Below, one piece after another: positions 23,430 to 31,951 of a stretch of 33,709 nucleotides of DNA; the stretch's first letter is position 1, and each line of letters starts with the position of its first letter. The DNA is from a virus, in the IMG/VR virus record IMGVR_UViG_3300018080_000401, positions 1-33,709 of that record; one strand, 5' to 3'. Position numbers and translations under genes: made by a program. The notes under the pieces are model-generated. The model ran no database searches, had not been told where the DNA came from, and worked only from the letters and a program-made list of their open reading frames with translations.

Positions 23430-23449
23430 AGTAGACCTCCTTTCTGGGC

Positions 23450-24238
23450 TTAGACCGAGCTACCGCAGCACCAACCCTGGATCATACCTGCCATGTCCTT
23501 GCCGGTTCCCGCCACGTCGGTTGCGTCGGCGAGGTCGGACATATCCGTTGCCATTATCAGCGCCGTGCCGCCGGTAACTTCGGCCATCCACGAGCCACGT
23601 TCACAGGCACAGGTGATTTCCGCACCCTTGCCCGCTCCGTCTGCGCCGTTATCCAGAATGGTTATGTCGTTTATCGGCATAACGCCGCCGACAAGGAACC
23701 ATCCACAACCATCGCCGTAACCGTTTGTGGCTGCGGTTGTGCCGTCGCTACGAATATTCGTCGAACACGGAATGCACATCGGAGAACCTTTGGTTACATC
23801 CGTACCGGTATAACACGGCCCCACGACGTAGTACGGCCCCTTGGACGTATCTGCGTACTCGGAGGCGGAAATACACCCCACGCCTGCCGGAGCACACCAG
23901 AAGTTGCCGTCCGAGAAATCTTTCGATATGTCGCAATACGTAGAGGCGGCGCTGTGACAATGGAAAGCGAGGTACATCATCGTGTACGATCCCGGATTCT
24001 CCGTGCTGTCATAGTAGATTCGCCGTTTCTGGCCGAGAGGAATGCGAGAACCCGTCGCCGGGGCCGCATTCAACGCGCGCTGCGTGTCGTCGCCGCTGCA
24101 AAAATTGTCATTAGTGTTGTCCCACCCCTTGCCGTTACTGCCGCACGCATTGGTCCGGGTCGGATACATCAAACCGGGTTCCGGATCGCCGGGCCAACGG
24201 TCGTATAAGGTGAGTTTTGTAAGTGCCATATTAGCCAT
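23450..24238 (-). CDS. Cysteine-rich capsid-module protein, 262 aa
   Basis: ATG 24238 has AAAGGAG upstream. The protein is beta/loop-rich, Gly-rich and contains 14 cysteines spread along its length, including GWCCG at the end and CAC near residue 208. It lies directly after the major capsid gene, where decoration or head-completion proteins are common. Such a cysteine content is unusual for a phage capsid-module protein, since the cytoplasm is reducing. Disulphides after release, or metal sites, are possible. It has no signal peptide, so it is not secreted. I do not recognise the fold. Confidence 0.6.
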   Translation of the reverse strand: MANMALTKLTLYDRWPGDPEPGLMYPTRTNACGSNGKGWDNTNDNFCSGDDTQRALNAAPATGSRIPLGQKRRIYYDSTENPGSYTMMYLAFHCHSAASTYCDISKDFSDGNFWCAPAGVGCISASEYADTSKGPYYVVGPCYTGTDVTKGSPMCIPCSTNIRSDGTTAATNGYGDGCGWFLVGGVMPINDITILDNGADGAGKGAEITCACERGSWMAEVTGGTALIMATDMSDLADATDVAGTGKDMAGMIQGWCCGSSV

Positions 24239-24264
24239 AAGTTATAAACTCCTTTCTGAGTTCT

Positions 24265-25299
24265 TTAAGAGACGTTCGACAGCCACAGAGACGATTTCGG
24301 TTTCCAGCAGAGAAAATTCCCCGCCCACATTATTCGAGCAAGCCAGTAATCATGGCCGCCCGAACGGTCGCCCTGCCACACCCACGGCGTAAGCTTTTCC
24401 TTGCGCTGTTCGTGAATGCGGAACTCCCAGTACTTCAGATTGAGAATGAACACCCAAGTACGGGTAGTGGAGCTGCGGTGCAGATACGGAACGCTTACGA
24501 CTTCGTGATTGTTGAAGTACATACTGGTAATACCCTGGCTCTGCTTCTTGCCCTCTTTGTACATGGAGTGCGCCTCCATTTCCGTGGCGAGCTTGTCCCA
24601 GAGCTGAGGTCCCATTACAATCATCAGGTCTTCGGGCGATTCCATACAATCGGCAACCGAAGTCTCGTTGATCCACTTCTGCAAACGGCCCTTACTCAAC
24701 GTAGTGGCGGTTCCCTGAGTGCTTGAGCTGACAGACTCATTAAGACCGCTGGGATCGGCGCCCTGCCATTCGTCGTTGGTATTGCCCGACCATGACCGGG
24801 TAAGACCTCCGTAAGTGACGTCGTGGTCCAGAGCCGAAACAAGACTCTGCCACTTCTTCGTGTTGCCGTCGGCCACACCCGTAGTGCTGCCGTCGTTGAA
24901 CATCGCCTTTTCCCACCACTTCTTGAGGTCTCTCATGCCCTTACCGAGCAGGTGCTTGGCGAGATTAACCAACTGGACCGTGCTGTCGCCGTGAATGTTT
25001 TGGAGTTCGGCATCCACGTTGTAACGCAGCGGCAGTTGGCCTTTTCGCCACAAGAACTGCGGTTTCTCAAGGGTTTCCTGTGCCTCATCGGTCAGCGCAT
25101 CGTTCGTGTCGTAGACCTGGACCTGATCCTCGATGGTGTCCATGTCAATAAGCCGTTCGATGTACTTGCCGCCCGTATAATTTATTTGGTTCCTGCGCTT
25201 GATTTCCTCAATGATCGGCGTGCGCATATACGCCTGATCGAGGGGTTCGCCTTTCACGAACAACTCTCTCGTTGCCTTATCTAAATCCGTATTCGGCAT
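24265..25299 (-). CDS. Major capsid protein, HK97-like
   Basis: 344 residues. Architecture fits an HK97-fold major capsid protein. The N-terminal arm helix (LDKATRELFVKG) is followed by an E-loop-like strand region (QINYTGGKYIERLID ... LRYNVDAELQNIHG). The helical spine is VQLVNLAKHLLGKGMRDLKKWWEKAMFNDG. The A-domain includes SPEDLMIVMGPQLWDKLATEMEA and ends DYWLARIMWAGNFLCWKPKSSLW. It directly follows the scaffold gene, as in many phages. The sequence is not close enough for me to name a specific phage group. Confidence 0.8.
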   Translation of the reverse strand: MPNTDLDKATRELFVKGEPLDQAYMRTPIIEEIKRRNQINYTGGKYIERLIDMDTIEDQVQVYDTNDALTDEAQETLEKPQFLWRKGQLPLRYNVDAELQNIHGDSTVQLVNLAKHLLGKGMRDLKKWWEKAMFNDGSTTGVADGNTKKWQSLVSALDHDVTYGGLTRSWSGNTNDEWQGADPSGLNESVSSSTQGTATTLSKGRLQKWINETSVADCMESPEDLMIVMGPQLWDKLATEMEAHSMYKEGKKQSQGITSMYFNNHEVVSVPYLHRSSTTRTWVFILNLKYWEFRIHEQRKEKLTPWVWQGDRSGGHDYWLARIMWAGNFLCWKPKSSLWLSNVS

Positions 25300-25322
25300 T
25301 TAAGTTTCCCTTCCCGCCATGA

Positions 25323-26105
25323 TCATTCGAGCCATGACGTGTCTTCGAGCATCTGCGCAGCCACATCGTCGAGGGAACCTTTTTTGATACCTGTTTTCTT
25401 GGCCCCCGCCTGAACGGCTCCGCCTTTGCCCGTGTCAACGGGAACTGTTTTGGTCTTTTTCTCTTTCTTGTTTTTGACTTGGATATAGCACCTGGTCATC
25501 AGCTTTACGGCGGCCGTAAGACTTGTGGGCCGCTTAACCTCGCCGCTGTCAACTAATTCGTCGGCAAGCTTAATGGCCTCGCTTCGATACTTGGCCGCCC
25601 CGCTTATACCGTGCTCCTCGAAGGAATATTCAACGGTCGAAAGGACTTCTTCTCTGGCTTCTTCGCTCTTGCGCTTAGCCTCCGCTTCCGCCTGCTGCTG
25701 CTCGTACCGGGAAATCTTGTCGCCGATTTCAGCCAACTGATTTTCCTTGTCCCGGATCCGCTGTTCGAGGCGCTTGATGTTGTTAGCCACCTTCTCGTCA
25801 ACGAACTCGGGGTCCATCTCGTCGAGCCTGTGTTGCTCGTCGGTCTTTTTGTCGGTAAGAGCTTTGACCTGCTCTTCGAGTTCCGCGAGTTTTACATTCG
25901 CTCGCTCGTTGGCTTCGGTCATGGTAGCAAGCTCGGCTTCGGCGCGGCGATATCGCGAATTAGCACGGTCGAAATCTTCTTTCTGCCGCTCCTTGTCCCA
26001 ATCGTCCGGTTTTGTTTCATCGGTCTTGGATGTATCTTCCGTTTCCTGGGTTTCCAAATCTTCTGCTACGTCTTCTGTCGTTTTAGTTTCCAAATCAGTT
26101 TCCAT
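25323..26105 (-). CDS. Phage scaffolding protein
   Basis: 260 residues, with an acidic N-terminus (TDLETKTTEDVAEDLETQETED) and a long coiled coil over roughly residues 40-160 (AEAELATMTEANERANVKLAELEEQVKAL ...). A basic C-terminal stretch (KNKKEKKTKTVPVDTGKGG) precedes the final DDVAAQMLEDTSWLE. This charge layout and position immediately before the major capsid gene fit a head-assembly scaffold. ATG 26105 has AAAGGA 10 bases upstream. It probably acts in the cytoplasm and leaves the prohead. First gene after the terminator at 26233-26273. Confidence 0.8.
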   Translation of the reverse strand: METDLETKTTEDVAEDLETQETEDTSKTDETKPDDWDKERQKEDFDRANSRYRRAEAELATMTEANERANVKLAELEEQVKALTDKKTDEQHRLDEMDPEFVDEKVANNIKRLEQRIRDKENQLAEIGDKISRYEQQQAEAEAKRKSEEAREEVLSTVEYSFEEHGISGAAKYRSEAIKLADELVDSGEVKRPTSLTAAVKLMTRCYIQVKNKKEKKTKTVPVDTGKGGAVQAGAKKTGIKKGSLDDVAAQMLEDTSWLE

Positions 26106-26128
26106 TATTCACATTTCCTTTCGGTGCT

Positions 26129-26142
26129 TGCGTTTGAACGCA
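26129..26142 (-). promoter_or_regulatory. Dyad upstream of the scaffold gene
   Basis: TGCGTT-TG-AACGCA lies 24 bases upstream of the scaffold ATG. Possible operator or small RNA hairpin controlling head gene translation. No clear promoter was found between the terminator and this site. Confidence 0.35.
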
Positions 26143-26232
26143 TGGTTCTTTCCACACTCTACATTGATCCGCTTTGCTCGAAGTTTGTCGCCTGGACCTT
26201 ATTCTGCGTTGGCGGTTTATACGCTTAATGCC

Positions 26233-26273
26233 AAAAGAAAAAGGGGCCTCAATGATTTCTCACTGAAGCCCCT
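26233..26273 (-). terminator. Rho-independent terminator after the portal operon
   Basis: A 10-pair stem with one G-U pair (arms 26273-26264 and 26251-26242), a 12-base loop and a U-run TTTTTCTTTT. It lies downstream of the small gene at 26354-26557 and ahead of the scaffold gene. Nearby, CTGTAAC (26272-26278) and GTTACAG (26294-26300) form another inverted pair that overlaps the stem. An antitermination switch is possible. Confidence 0.85.
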
Positions 26274-26353
26274 GTAACGAGCTTTGTTTCGTGGTTACAG
26301 CACTAACGGGTAGCTACTCCCGCTGATGCCCGCGTTTCTTTTGGCGTTTTATT

Positions 26354-26557
26354 TCAGTTTGTCAGCTCCCCAGCCCATCCGAGGGCTTTTTTCGCCGCCT
26401 GCTGGCGGTCCCTTATGACCTTGAGCGCCGCCTTCAACAGCTTGTCGTCCTTCTTGATCTCAAAGCTGCGAGTAAGCGCGTCAGCCGCGTTCTCGGCGTC
26501 CCATTGGTCCACGCCCATTACTTTAGGCGGACTCTTTTCTGCTATCGCTGTTGCCAT
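26354..26557 (-). CDS. Small protein between portal and scaffold, 67 aa
   Basis: ATG 26557 has GGAG 9 bases upstream and overlaps the portal gene end. Helical and Lys/Ala-rich (AENAADALTRSFEIKKDDKLLKAALKVIRDRQQAAKKALGWAG). This position commonly holds small head-assembly or unknown conserved proteins. Function unassigned. Confidence 0.6.
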   Translation of the reverse strand: MATAIAEKSPPKVMGVDQWDAENAADALTRSFEIKKDDKLLKAALKVIRDRQQAAKKALGWAGELTN

Positions 26558-28577
26558 TACTTGCATCTCCAACGGCCTGCATCGACATAATTCTTTGCCG
26601 GGCCTTCTCTATGAGCATTTGTAATGCCTGCTCGGGCGCGAGTTGCCCCGCCTCGACGGCCTCGATTAACTGCTCGAAGCCTATCCAATCCTGCCATTTT
26701 TCGTGTTTTTCGAGTATCTTCTGCCACGCCGTTATCTGCAAAACCCTCAAGTACTCCGGCAGCAGGGGATTCGGTCGCGGGTCCTGTAGTATCGTATAAG
26801 CCTTCTCGTATCGAAGAATGCGCTTTTCCTCGTCCCACGGCATACCCTCGGTCGGCTCAATATTGACGTCAAACTTCGCTTCTTTGGAACGGTCGGTGAT
26901 TTGTACGGCGCCAATCATCATATCGTCGCCGACAACCCTCACTACACGGCCCGCTTCGTAATAATACTGATCCATTTCGGCAACCAACCGTATCAGGTCC
27001 CTTGCCCATTCCTCCTGGAAAAGGTTTTGCAGCTTAATCCTGTCATTGGCCGACATTGCAAGGTGCTGGGCCTCGGTGGCCGTCGTATCCCCGGTAGTCT
27101 TCTTGCCTAAGGCAATATCCTGCATACCCTGAATATTCTTGAACTCCTGCACCATCATTTGATAGATCATCATGTGCGCGGCGGAGGGAGCCTTCGGTTC
27201 GATTACCTTAAACCGGCTCAGCCCGCCCCGAACAAGCTTAATGATCGCCCCGGCGCCTTTGAGTATCTCGTACTTCTTTTTCGCATTTCTGGGGTCTACG
27301 AGCAATGCGTTCTCTTCGACGGCTATTTTCGGATCGCCGAACTCTTTGGCATTGTTAAAGAGATGGCTTACCGCTACGTTGATTTTGTCCTGCGTGTCCC
27401 GGTACAGGCTTATGGCGTCGCTGCCCTGCCACATAAAGGGCAAGAGGTAATGAGGGCATACGACAAACGGCCATCGGCTGTGCGGGTATATTTGCGTATC
27501 GGGGTCGGGGTTGAGAATTTCGTCCTCGTTGCGAATAATATACTGGCCGTTAGGATAATCGGGTTCCCGCCATTCCGTGACGTTGACGGGCCAGTTTTCG
27601 CTTGTTACCGGCAAGCCGTTGCGATCCATATAGCCGCCGGTTACGGCGTCCTGGATAAGCTGGCCGGATTCCATCAATACGGCGGGGTCGGCCGGCGACT
27701 CCTCTTGCTTGTTGCTCTCTTTGTAATTCTTCAAATACTGCTCGCTGATCCGGCAATAACGCCTGACGTCCGTACTATTGCCCTGCTGCGTACTCTCGGA
27801 AACTACAAGAGACAACAGCGTACTGCTGAGCTTGTCGGCGGAATGGCTGTCAACGTCGCCCGTGCCTTTCGATGGGTAAGTGCCCTGATGCGAGGTCTGG
27901 CCGTGGATGGTATCGCCGTGGCTTATGTGCCTAATCATATCGGCGTAACCTACCGATTGCTCTTTCAATACCTTCTTTTTCTTCGGCCACAACGATTGGG
28001 CATACTCTAACTCCAAATATCTGACCGTGCCGCAATCGCCTTCATTGATGTATTCCTTGTCCGATGCCCAAAAAAACGCGGGATGCCAAAGCCTGTGCTT
28101 GACGTCGCCCAGCCATTGCCTTTGCTCGGAACTCCACGTTATCTTCCGATCCCAATAAATCTTGGAAATCCAGTAGCCGTACAGTTTGCCGCACAACAGG
28201 CATTTGATGTTCTCCCTCCTCATGCCCCCCTGCTTTAACCCCGTATCCCATTGCCATTGCAAAAACCCCTGCAATGCCTCGGCAATATCCGTATCGCCGG
28301 GTTCGATGGGCGATGCGACGAATTTGAACCTACGGCTCAATTTGGCCAGTTCGGCTTGAATCGACGGCCATAAATAATTAAGCACGACCCATTCCCAATT
28401 CTTGTGGCGCTTGTAACCTTTAAGCTGCTGGCTGAGGAAATATGATATCGCCTCGGACCACAACGCGGCCCACGAATTGGTTACGGCCATGCCCGCCTGC
28501 TCAACGGCCTTGCAACGGTCGAGCAGGCTCATTTCCGCCAAATCACTACTAACTGGTTGTCCGGCTATTTCAGCCAA
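26523..28577 (-). CDS. Portal protein
   Basis: About 684 residues. The N-terminal region (KNWEWVVLNYLWPSIQAELAKLSRRFKFVASPIEPGDTDIAEALQGFLQWQWDTGL) is typical of podovirus-size portals. The stem-like helices EAQHLAMSANDRIKLQNLFQEEWARDLIRLVAEMDQYYYEAGRVVRVVG follow. The C-terminus carries a helical barrel-like region. It forms the ring through which DNA passes at the head vertex. The start is uncertain: the frame opens with TTG 28604, but TTG 28577 sits 6 bases after a run of seven G. An internal ATG follows 15 codons later. Length is near that of the P22 type. Confidence 0.8.
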   Translation of the reverse strand: MAEIAGQPVSSDLAEMSLLDRCKAVEQAGMAVTNSWAALWSEAISYFLSQQLKGYKRHKNWEWVVLNYLWPSIQAELAKLSRRFKFVASPIEPGDTDIAEALQGFLQWQWDTGLKQGGMRRENIKCLLCGKLYGYWISKIYWDRKITWSSEQRQWLGDVKHRLWHPAFFWASDKEYINEGDCGTVRYLELEYAQSLWPKKKKVLKEQSVGYADMIRHISHGDTIHGQTSHQGTYPSKGTGDVDSHSADKLSSTLLSLVVSESTQQGNSTDVRRYCRISEQYLKNYKESNKQEESPADPAVLMESGQLIQDAVTGGYMDRNGLPVTSENWPVNVTEWREPDYPNGQYIIRNEDEILNPDPDTQIYPHSRWPFVVCPHYLLPFMWQGSDAISLYRDTQDKINVAVSHLFNNAKEFGDPKIAVEENALLVDPRNAKKKYEILKGAGAIIKLVRGGLSRFKVIEPKAPSAAHMMIYQMMVQEFKNIQGMQDIALGKKTTGDTTATEAQHLAMSANDRIKLQNLFQEEWARDLIRLVAEMDQYYYEAGRVVRVVGDDMMIGAVQITDRSKEAKFDVNIEPTEGMPWDEEKRILRYEKAYTILQDPRPNPLLPEYLRVLQITAWQKILEKHEKWQDWIGFEQLIEAVEAGQLAPEQALQMLIEKARQRIMSMQAVGDASNGNSDSRKESA

Positions 28578-28659
28578 TTGCTTCCCCCCCAGGAAACAAA
28601 ACAAGTGACTTATTTATTTATACACATCAGACCCTAATTAAGAAAATCGCGTCGTTTCA

Positions 28660-29178
28660 TTAAAATGGCCTCATCCAAAGGTTAATACGTTCGGCCTCAC
28701 CGGCCCCGCCCACGTTGTAAAATCGCGCACACAAACCCGACAAGCCGTTGAAATCCACCGTGAGCTTGCAAATACGATTATCGTTGTTGTCGTGAGCGCT
28801 AATGTCAGTGAGATGGTATTGTTCGCTAATGGTCATATCGTCGGCAAACAGCCTTGATGTATTGTCCGGATTGCTAACGTCGGCAATGGCCGTACCCAAT
28901 GTACCCGTAATATCGGCCATTAAAGTCCCTATCCTGCGGGTATACGGCCCCTTGGCCAACCCCCATATCTCAACGCCGAATGTGTCGTTGTCCACGCCTT
29001 CGGCCCAACATATAATCTCGCCGTTGTTCCACGCCTCATCCAGATCTAAACAATCCCGGTTGGTGAAATCCGACAGCATATTCGCCCCCAACGTCTCCGG
29101 AACCAATGCGTCGTCATCCGCCGTAACATCGGAACTGCGCAACGGCACATAACCATTGATTTGCGTGTGAGTCATCAT
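28660..29178 (-). CDS. Putative virion protein, 172 aa
   Basis: ATG 29178 has GGGG about 10 bases upstream. The sequence is mostly beta (GVEIWGLAKGPYTRRIGTLMADITG ... ICKLTVDFNGLSGLCARFYNVGGAGEAERINLWMR). It lies between a small membrane protein gene and the portal. Strand pattern and Gly content resemble phage decoration or head proteins rather than enzymes. Unassigned. Confidence 0.6.
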   Translation of the reverse strand: MMTHTQINGYVPLRSSDVTADDDALVPETLGANMLSDFTNRDCLDLDEAWNNGEIICWAEGVDNDTFGVEIWGLAKGPYTRRIGTLMADITGTLGTAIADVSNPDNTSRLFADDMTISEQYHLTDISAHDNNDNRICKLTVDFNGLSGLCARFYNVGGAGEAERINLWMRPF

Positions 29179-29183
29179 GATAA

Positions 29184-29405
29184 TTACCCCTTATTAAATA
29201 ACGGCTCGAAATTGCCGCCCGTAGTTGTTTGCCCTAAATTTTGTTCGTATTCCACGTCATACGGTATTTCGCCGTGTTTTACCCGGTCCATCAACCTTAC
29301 GCCGTCCCTGTGCGCGGCCCGGTGCATCAAATATCCGGTCAATAAACCAAACCAAAACGACAACACAACAACCAATGCCGCAATCGCTATGATGTAATCG
29401 CTCAT
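29184..29405 (-). CDS. Single-pass membrane protein, 73 aa
   Basis: Start chosen at ATG 29405, overlapping the terminase stop as ATGA, with GGAGG 10 bases upstream. One hydrophobic helix (YIIAIAALVVVLSFWFGLLTGYLM) and a soluble C-terminal tail of about 45 residues. Could be a holin-like or anchor protein; there is no further support. Confidence 0.6.
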   Translation of the reverse strand: MSDYIIAIAALVVVLSFWFGLLTGYLMHRAAHRDGVRLMDRVKHGEIPYDVEYEQNLGQTTTGGNFEPLFNKG

Positions 29406-31126
29406 ACCGTCGTCTCCTCCCCCCAATCGTCGTCATCGCCCGGTTCCCACGGGTCTACGGCCCCGGAATAAGAAAGCTCAATATCGGGATCGCGATACCT
29501 GTCAAGATACGACGGATCGTCCGCATTGCCGGTTGTCGCCGGCAAAATGACCGGCCTCGGCGACCGTGGGCAATATATATCACCTATCATCGCCAAAAAC
29601 AGACCGAATAACAAATCGTCGTGCTTGCTCGGCCTGTGTATAGGTTTACCCATTTTATCATAAATGAACGTCCGCATCTCATTGACTATCACCTCAAATT
29701 GGATCAATATCGACTGCGTCCGCAAATAGGGTATGGTCTCGTGGACAAGCATGTGCCTTGTGGCCGTGGTTGTCCGGAAGCCTAAATTGTCGGTATCCTC
29801 CGGGTCGAAGGTTTCATCCTTGCCCCGCCGGTTGAAAATGCGATAGTATCCGGCATCGCGCAAAACCTGTAATACCATCATGCCCTGCGGGACCTCCGGG
29901 ACTACCCACGGACTCCCATAATGCTTAGCCGCACCAAGTACCTGTAAGCCCAAGTCCTTTTGTTCCATCCGCCCATGGAATATCGCCTTAATCCTCCTCA
30001 ACGACGGATGGCGGCTCAATACTACGACTCCGTCGTAATCCCGCTCGCTTTTGAGGTCCTTATCATCGCTTAACCTGTGCTCCCGCGTGTCCGCACCAAT
30101 AACGTGCTCCTCACCGCGTGGATCGTCCAGAACGGCCCATCCGTACCGTGAACCGCCCTGATTCTCCTCGAACGTGCCCGTGTGCGGATCGAATAAACCA
30201 TATCGAATATCGCTACGTATGTGCTTGGCCTGGAACTCGATGGTCTGTGCGTCAAATACCGGCGCTCCTGACGTTTGGAACGCCTCCAAATCCGTCGCCG
30301 GATACTCCTGCCGGAATACGTCGATGCGACCGTTTAACTCCTGAATTTTGAGCCGACGCCAATAAAGCTGGGCATCGGTAAGCGAGTGCAATTGGGCCTC
30401 TTGCCTCTCCTCCGGCGTGGCTTCGAAGCCGTCGGGCGGATCAACGGAATATTCGTTGAATTCGTACCACGGGAAAAAAACCGGCCTGAATCCGCGAAAA
30501 TCGCCTGAGCCAACCCGCTCCTTAGCCTCCATGTACGTATCGTAAAACGCGCCACCCATACCATTGGCCGTAGACTCCAAAATGATATACGTACCGGGAT
30601 CCTCCGGAACCATCTGATATAAGCCCGCCAATTGAGTGGCCGCATCGGACCAAAAAGCAACCTCGCTGCAATGCAAAAACCGGGCCTGGAACGACCGCCC
30701 AACTCCGACCTTGCCGGCGGTCTGGGCGTGAAAGGCCGATCTGTGCGGGTCGGAAAATATGATGGCCTTGCGATTGGTATTGTCGGTCGGTAATGGCTCG
30801 GGATGAGACGTGTGGTAGCGCTTGGCCATACCGAATATGACGTCGGTAGAATCGGCATCGACCGAAACCGCCATTGCATTAGTATTGGGCTGATGGTAAA
30901 CGTCGTGGAACGCCTCGGCCTCCGTCCACGTGGACCAACCAACCTGCCTCGGCTTCAGCAGGACAATCCGAACCGGCAAATTACGAGCTCGCTGCTGCTG
31001 CATCTCCGCATGGAGCAATAGCTGGCCGTTGTTCGGCGCCAATAAGCGAAAATGACCGCGCTTGTCGATGATATGCAGCTTAGCGGATATCCACGCGAGT
31101 CGGTTGTAGTCGGGTTCGATTATCAT
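29402..31126 (-). CDS. terL: Terminase large subunit
   Basis: 574 residues. ATPase: Walker A KPRQVGWST (58-66), Walker B with catalytic Glu155 (RFLHCSEVAFW) and coupling motif ESTANG (184-189). Nuclease: acidic residues Asp346 (IGADT), Asp365 and Asp503/504 (HDDLLFGLFLAMIGD), as in RNase H-like terminase nucleases. The enzyme packages DNA through the portal and cuts it. Start ATG 31126 overlaps the previous stop as ATGA. Identification is firm. The ATPase and nuclease parts are of normal order, with no intein or split. Confidence 0.93.
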   Translation of the reverse strand: MIIEPDYNRLAWISAKLHIIDKRGHFRLLAPNNGQLLLHAEMQQQRARNLPVRIVLLKPRQVGWSTWTEAEAFHDVYHQPNTNAMAVSVDADSTDVIFGMAKRYHTSHPEPLPTDNTNRKAIIFSDPHRSAFHAQTAGKVGVGRSFQARFLHCSEVAFWSDAATQLAGLYQMVPEDPGTYIILESTANGMGGAFYDTYMEAKERVGSGDFRGFRPVFFPWYEFNEYSVDPPDGFEATPEERQEAQLHSLTDAQLYWRRLKIQELNGRIDVFRQEYPATDLEAFQTSGAPVFDAQTIEFQAKHIRSDIRYGLFDPHTGTFEENQGGSRYGWAVLDDPRGEEHVIGADTREHRLSDDKDLKSERDYDGVVVLSRHPSLRRIKAIFHGRMEQKDLGLQVLGAAKHYGSPWVVPEVPQGMMVLQVLRDAGYYRIFNRRGKDETFDPEDTDNLGFRTTTATRHMLVHETIPYLRTQSILIQFEVIVNEMRTFIYDKMGKPIHRPSKHDDLLFGLFLAMIGDIYCPRSPRPVILPATTGNADDPSYLDRYRDPDIELSYSGAVDPWEPGDDDDWGEETTV

Positions 31127-31488
31127 TGTTTTTTATTATCCGCCCATCTACGCAATTCGCTTATGAATCCGGGGAGCGCTATGAGATAGCCTTCACCAAC
31201 AAAACTGTCAAGCGGCCTGTTGCGCATGCCAACCAGAACATTTTCGTCGATGTGGTATAGCGCATTTCTACACTCGTTATTGTCGCCGTAGGAACGAGAA
31301 CACCTATATAGCAGGTCGATATTATCATGTTCAACCAACAACATTAAAGATTCACGAGCAGCCTCTTTGACTTCCTTACTCAATCTGGTTGCAATCCAGC
31401 TTCCTGGATTTTTCTTGTCCTCTGGTATAGATTTACGCCAGATAAACAGCTTGTCGGCTATTTCGCGTAGTTTGTCGGCTTCGTTCAT
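31123..31488 (-). CDS. Unknown protein before terL, 121 aa
   Basis: Start chosen at ATG 31488 (MNEADKLREIADKLFIW), with AAAGG 9 bases upstream. A longer reading would overlap the zinc-finger gene. Mostly helical, with isolated Cys (RCSRSYGDNNECRNALYHIDENV). It overlaps terL by 4 bases. Function unknown. Confidence 0.6.
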   Translation of the reverse strand: MNEADKLREIADKLFIWRKSIPEDKKNPGSWIATRLSKEVKEAARESLMLLVEHDNIDLLYRCSRSYGDNNECRNALYHIDENVLVGMRNRPLDSFVGEGYLIALPGFISELRRWADNKKQ

Positions 31489-31490
31489 CT

Positions 31491-31625
31491 TCACTTGCCT
31501 TTGTCCGATTTCTTTTTCGGCAATATCTGGCCGATAAATTCTTGCGCAAACGCCTGATAGTCCTTGAGACAGCACCGCGAACTGCAATACCTGACCTCCC
31601 TACCACATTGCTTGCATTTAGCCAT
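31491..31625 (-). CDS. Tiny zinc-finger protein, 44 aa
   Basis: MAKCKQCGREVRYCSSRCCLKDY followed by a helical basic tail. CxxC..C...CC fits a treble-clef zinc finger. The ATG overlaps the previous stop (TAATG), with GGGAG upstream. It resembles the N-terminus of the gene before it (both begin MAxCKQCGR), so the two probably arose by duplication. Confidence 0.6.
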   Translation of the reverse strand: MAKCKQCGREVRYCSSRCCLKDYQAFAQEFIGQILPKKKSDKGK

Positions 31626-31951
31626 TAAGCCGCCACTCCCTCATATGCCGGATCGCCGGGAACCGTTACGCCTATGATCGTGCTGCCGTGCGGACCTGGT
31701 CGCGTACTGCGATGACCTTCCCACACATGACCGCGACTCTGAAGAAATGCCCATCGGTGCTCGGAGTATACATCAAGCGGACCGACTTCGTCAGGCACTT
31801 GCCGGCCGACTGTTACGGGTTGCCATGTTACGGGTTGCCTGTTACGGGTTGCCCGGTGAAATGCCTGTTTGCACGCCGCGCTACAATACTGCTTGGCAAC
31901 CTTACCCTCGACCTGTTCAATATCCCTACCGCATTGCTTGCATGTTGCCAT
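31625..31951 (-). CDS. Zinc-finger protein, 108 aa
   Basis: The N-terminus MATCKQCGRDIEQVEGKVAKQYCSAACKQAFHRATRN has CxxC and C...C, a treble-clef or MYND-like zinc finger. The rest is a basic/Pro-rich region and a Gly-rich end. It lies between the terminase subunits, with TAATG overlap to the terS-like gene. Three copies of a 14-base unit (31811-31853) encode NRQPVTWQPVT. Could bind DNA during packaging, but this is not shown. Confidence 0.6.
   Translation of the reverse strand: MATCKQCGRDIEQVEGKVAKQYCSAACKQAFHRATRNRQPVTWQPVTVGRQVPDEVGPLDVYSEHRWAFLQSRGHVWEGHRSTRPGPHGSTIIGVTVPGDPAYEGVAA

Noticed and set aside
28617-28644. TATAAA-containing promoter-like sequence upstream of the portal gene
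   Set aside because: The -35 region (TTCTTA) matches the consensus at only three of six positions, and AT-rich sequence is expected in this short gap.
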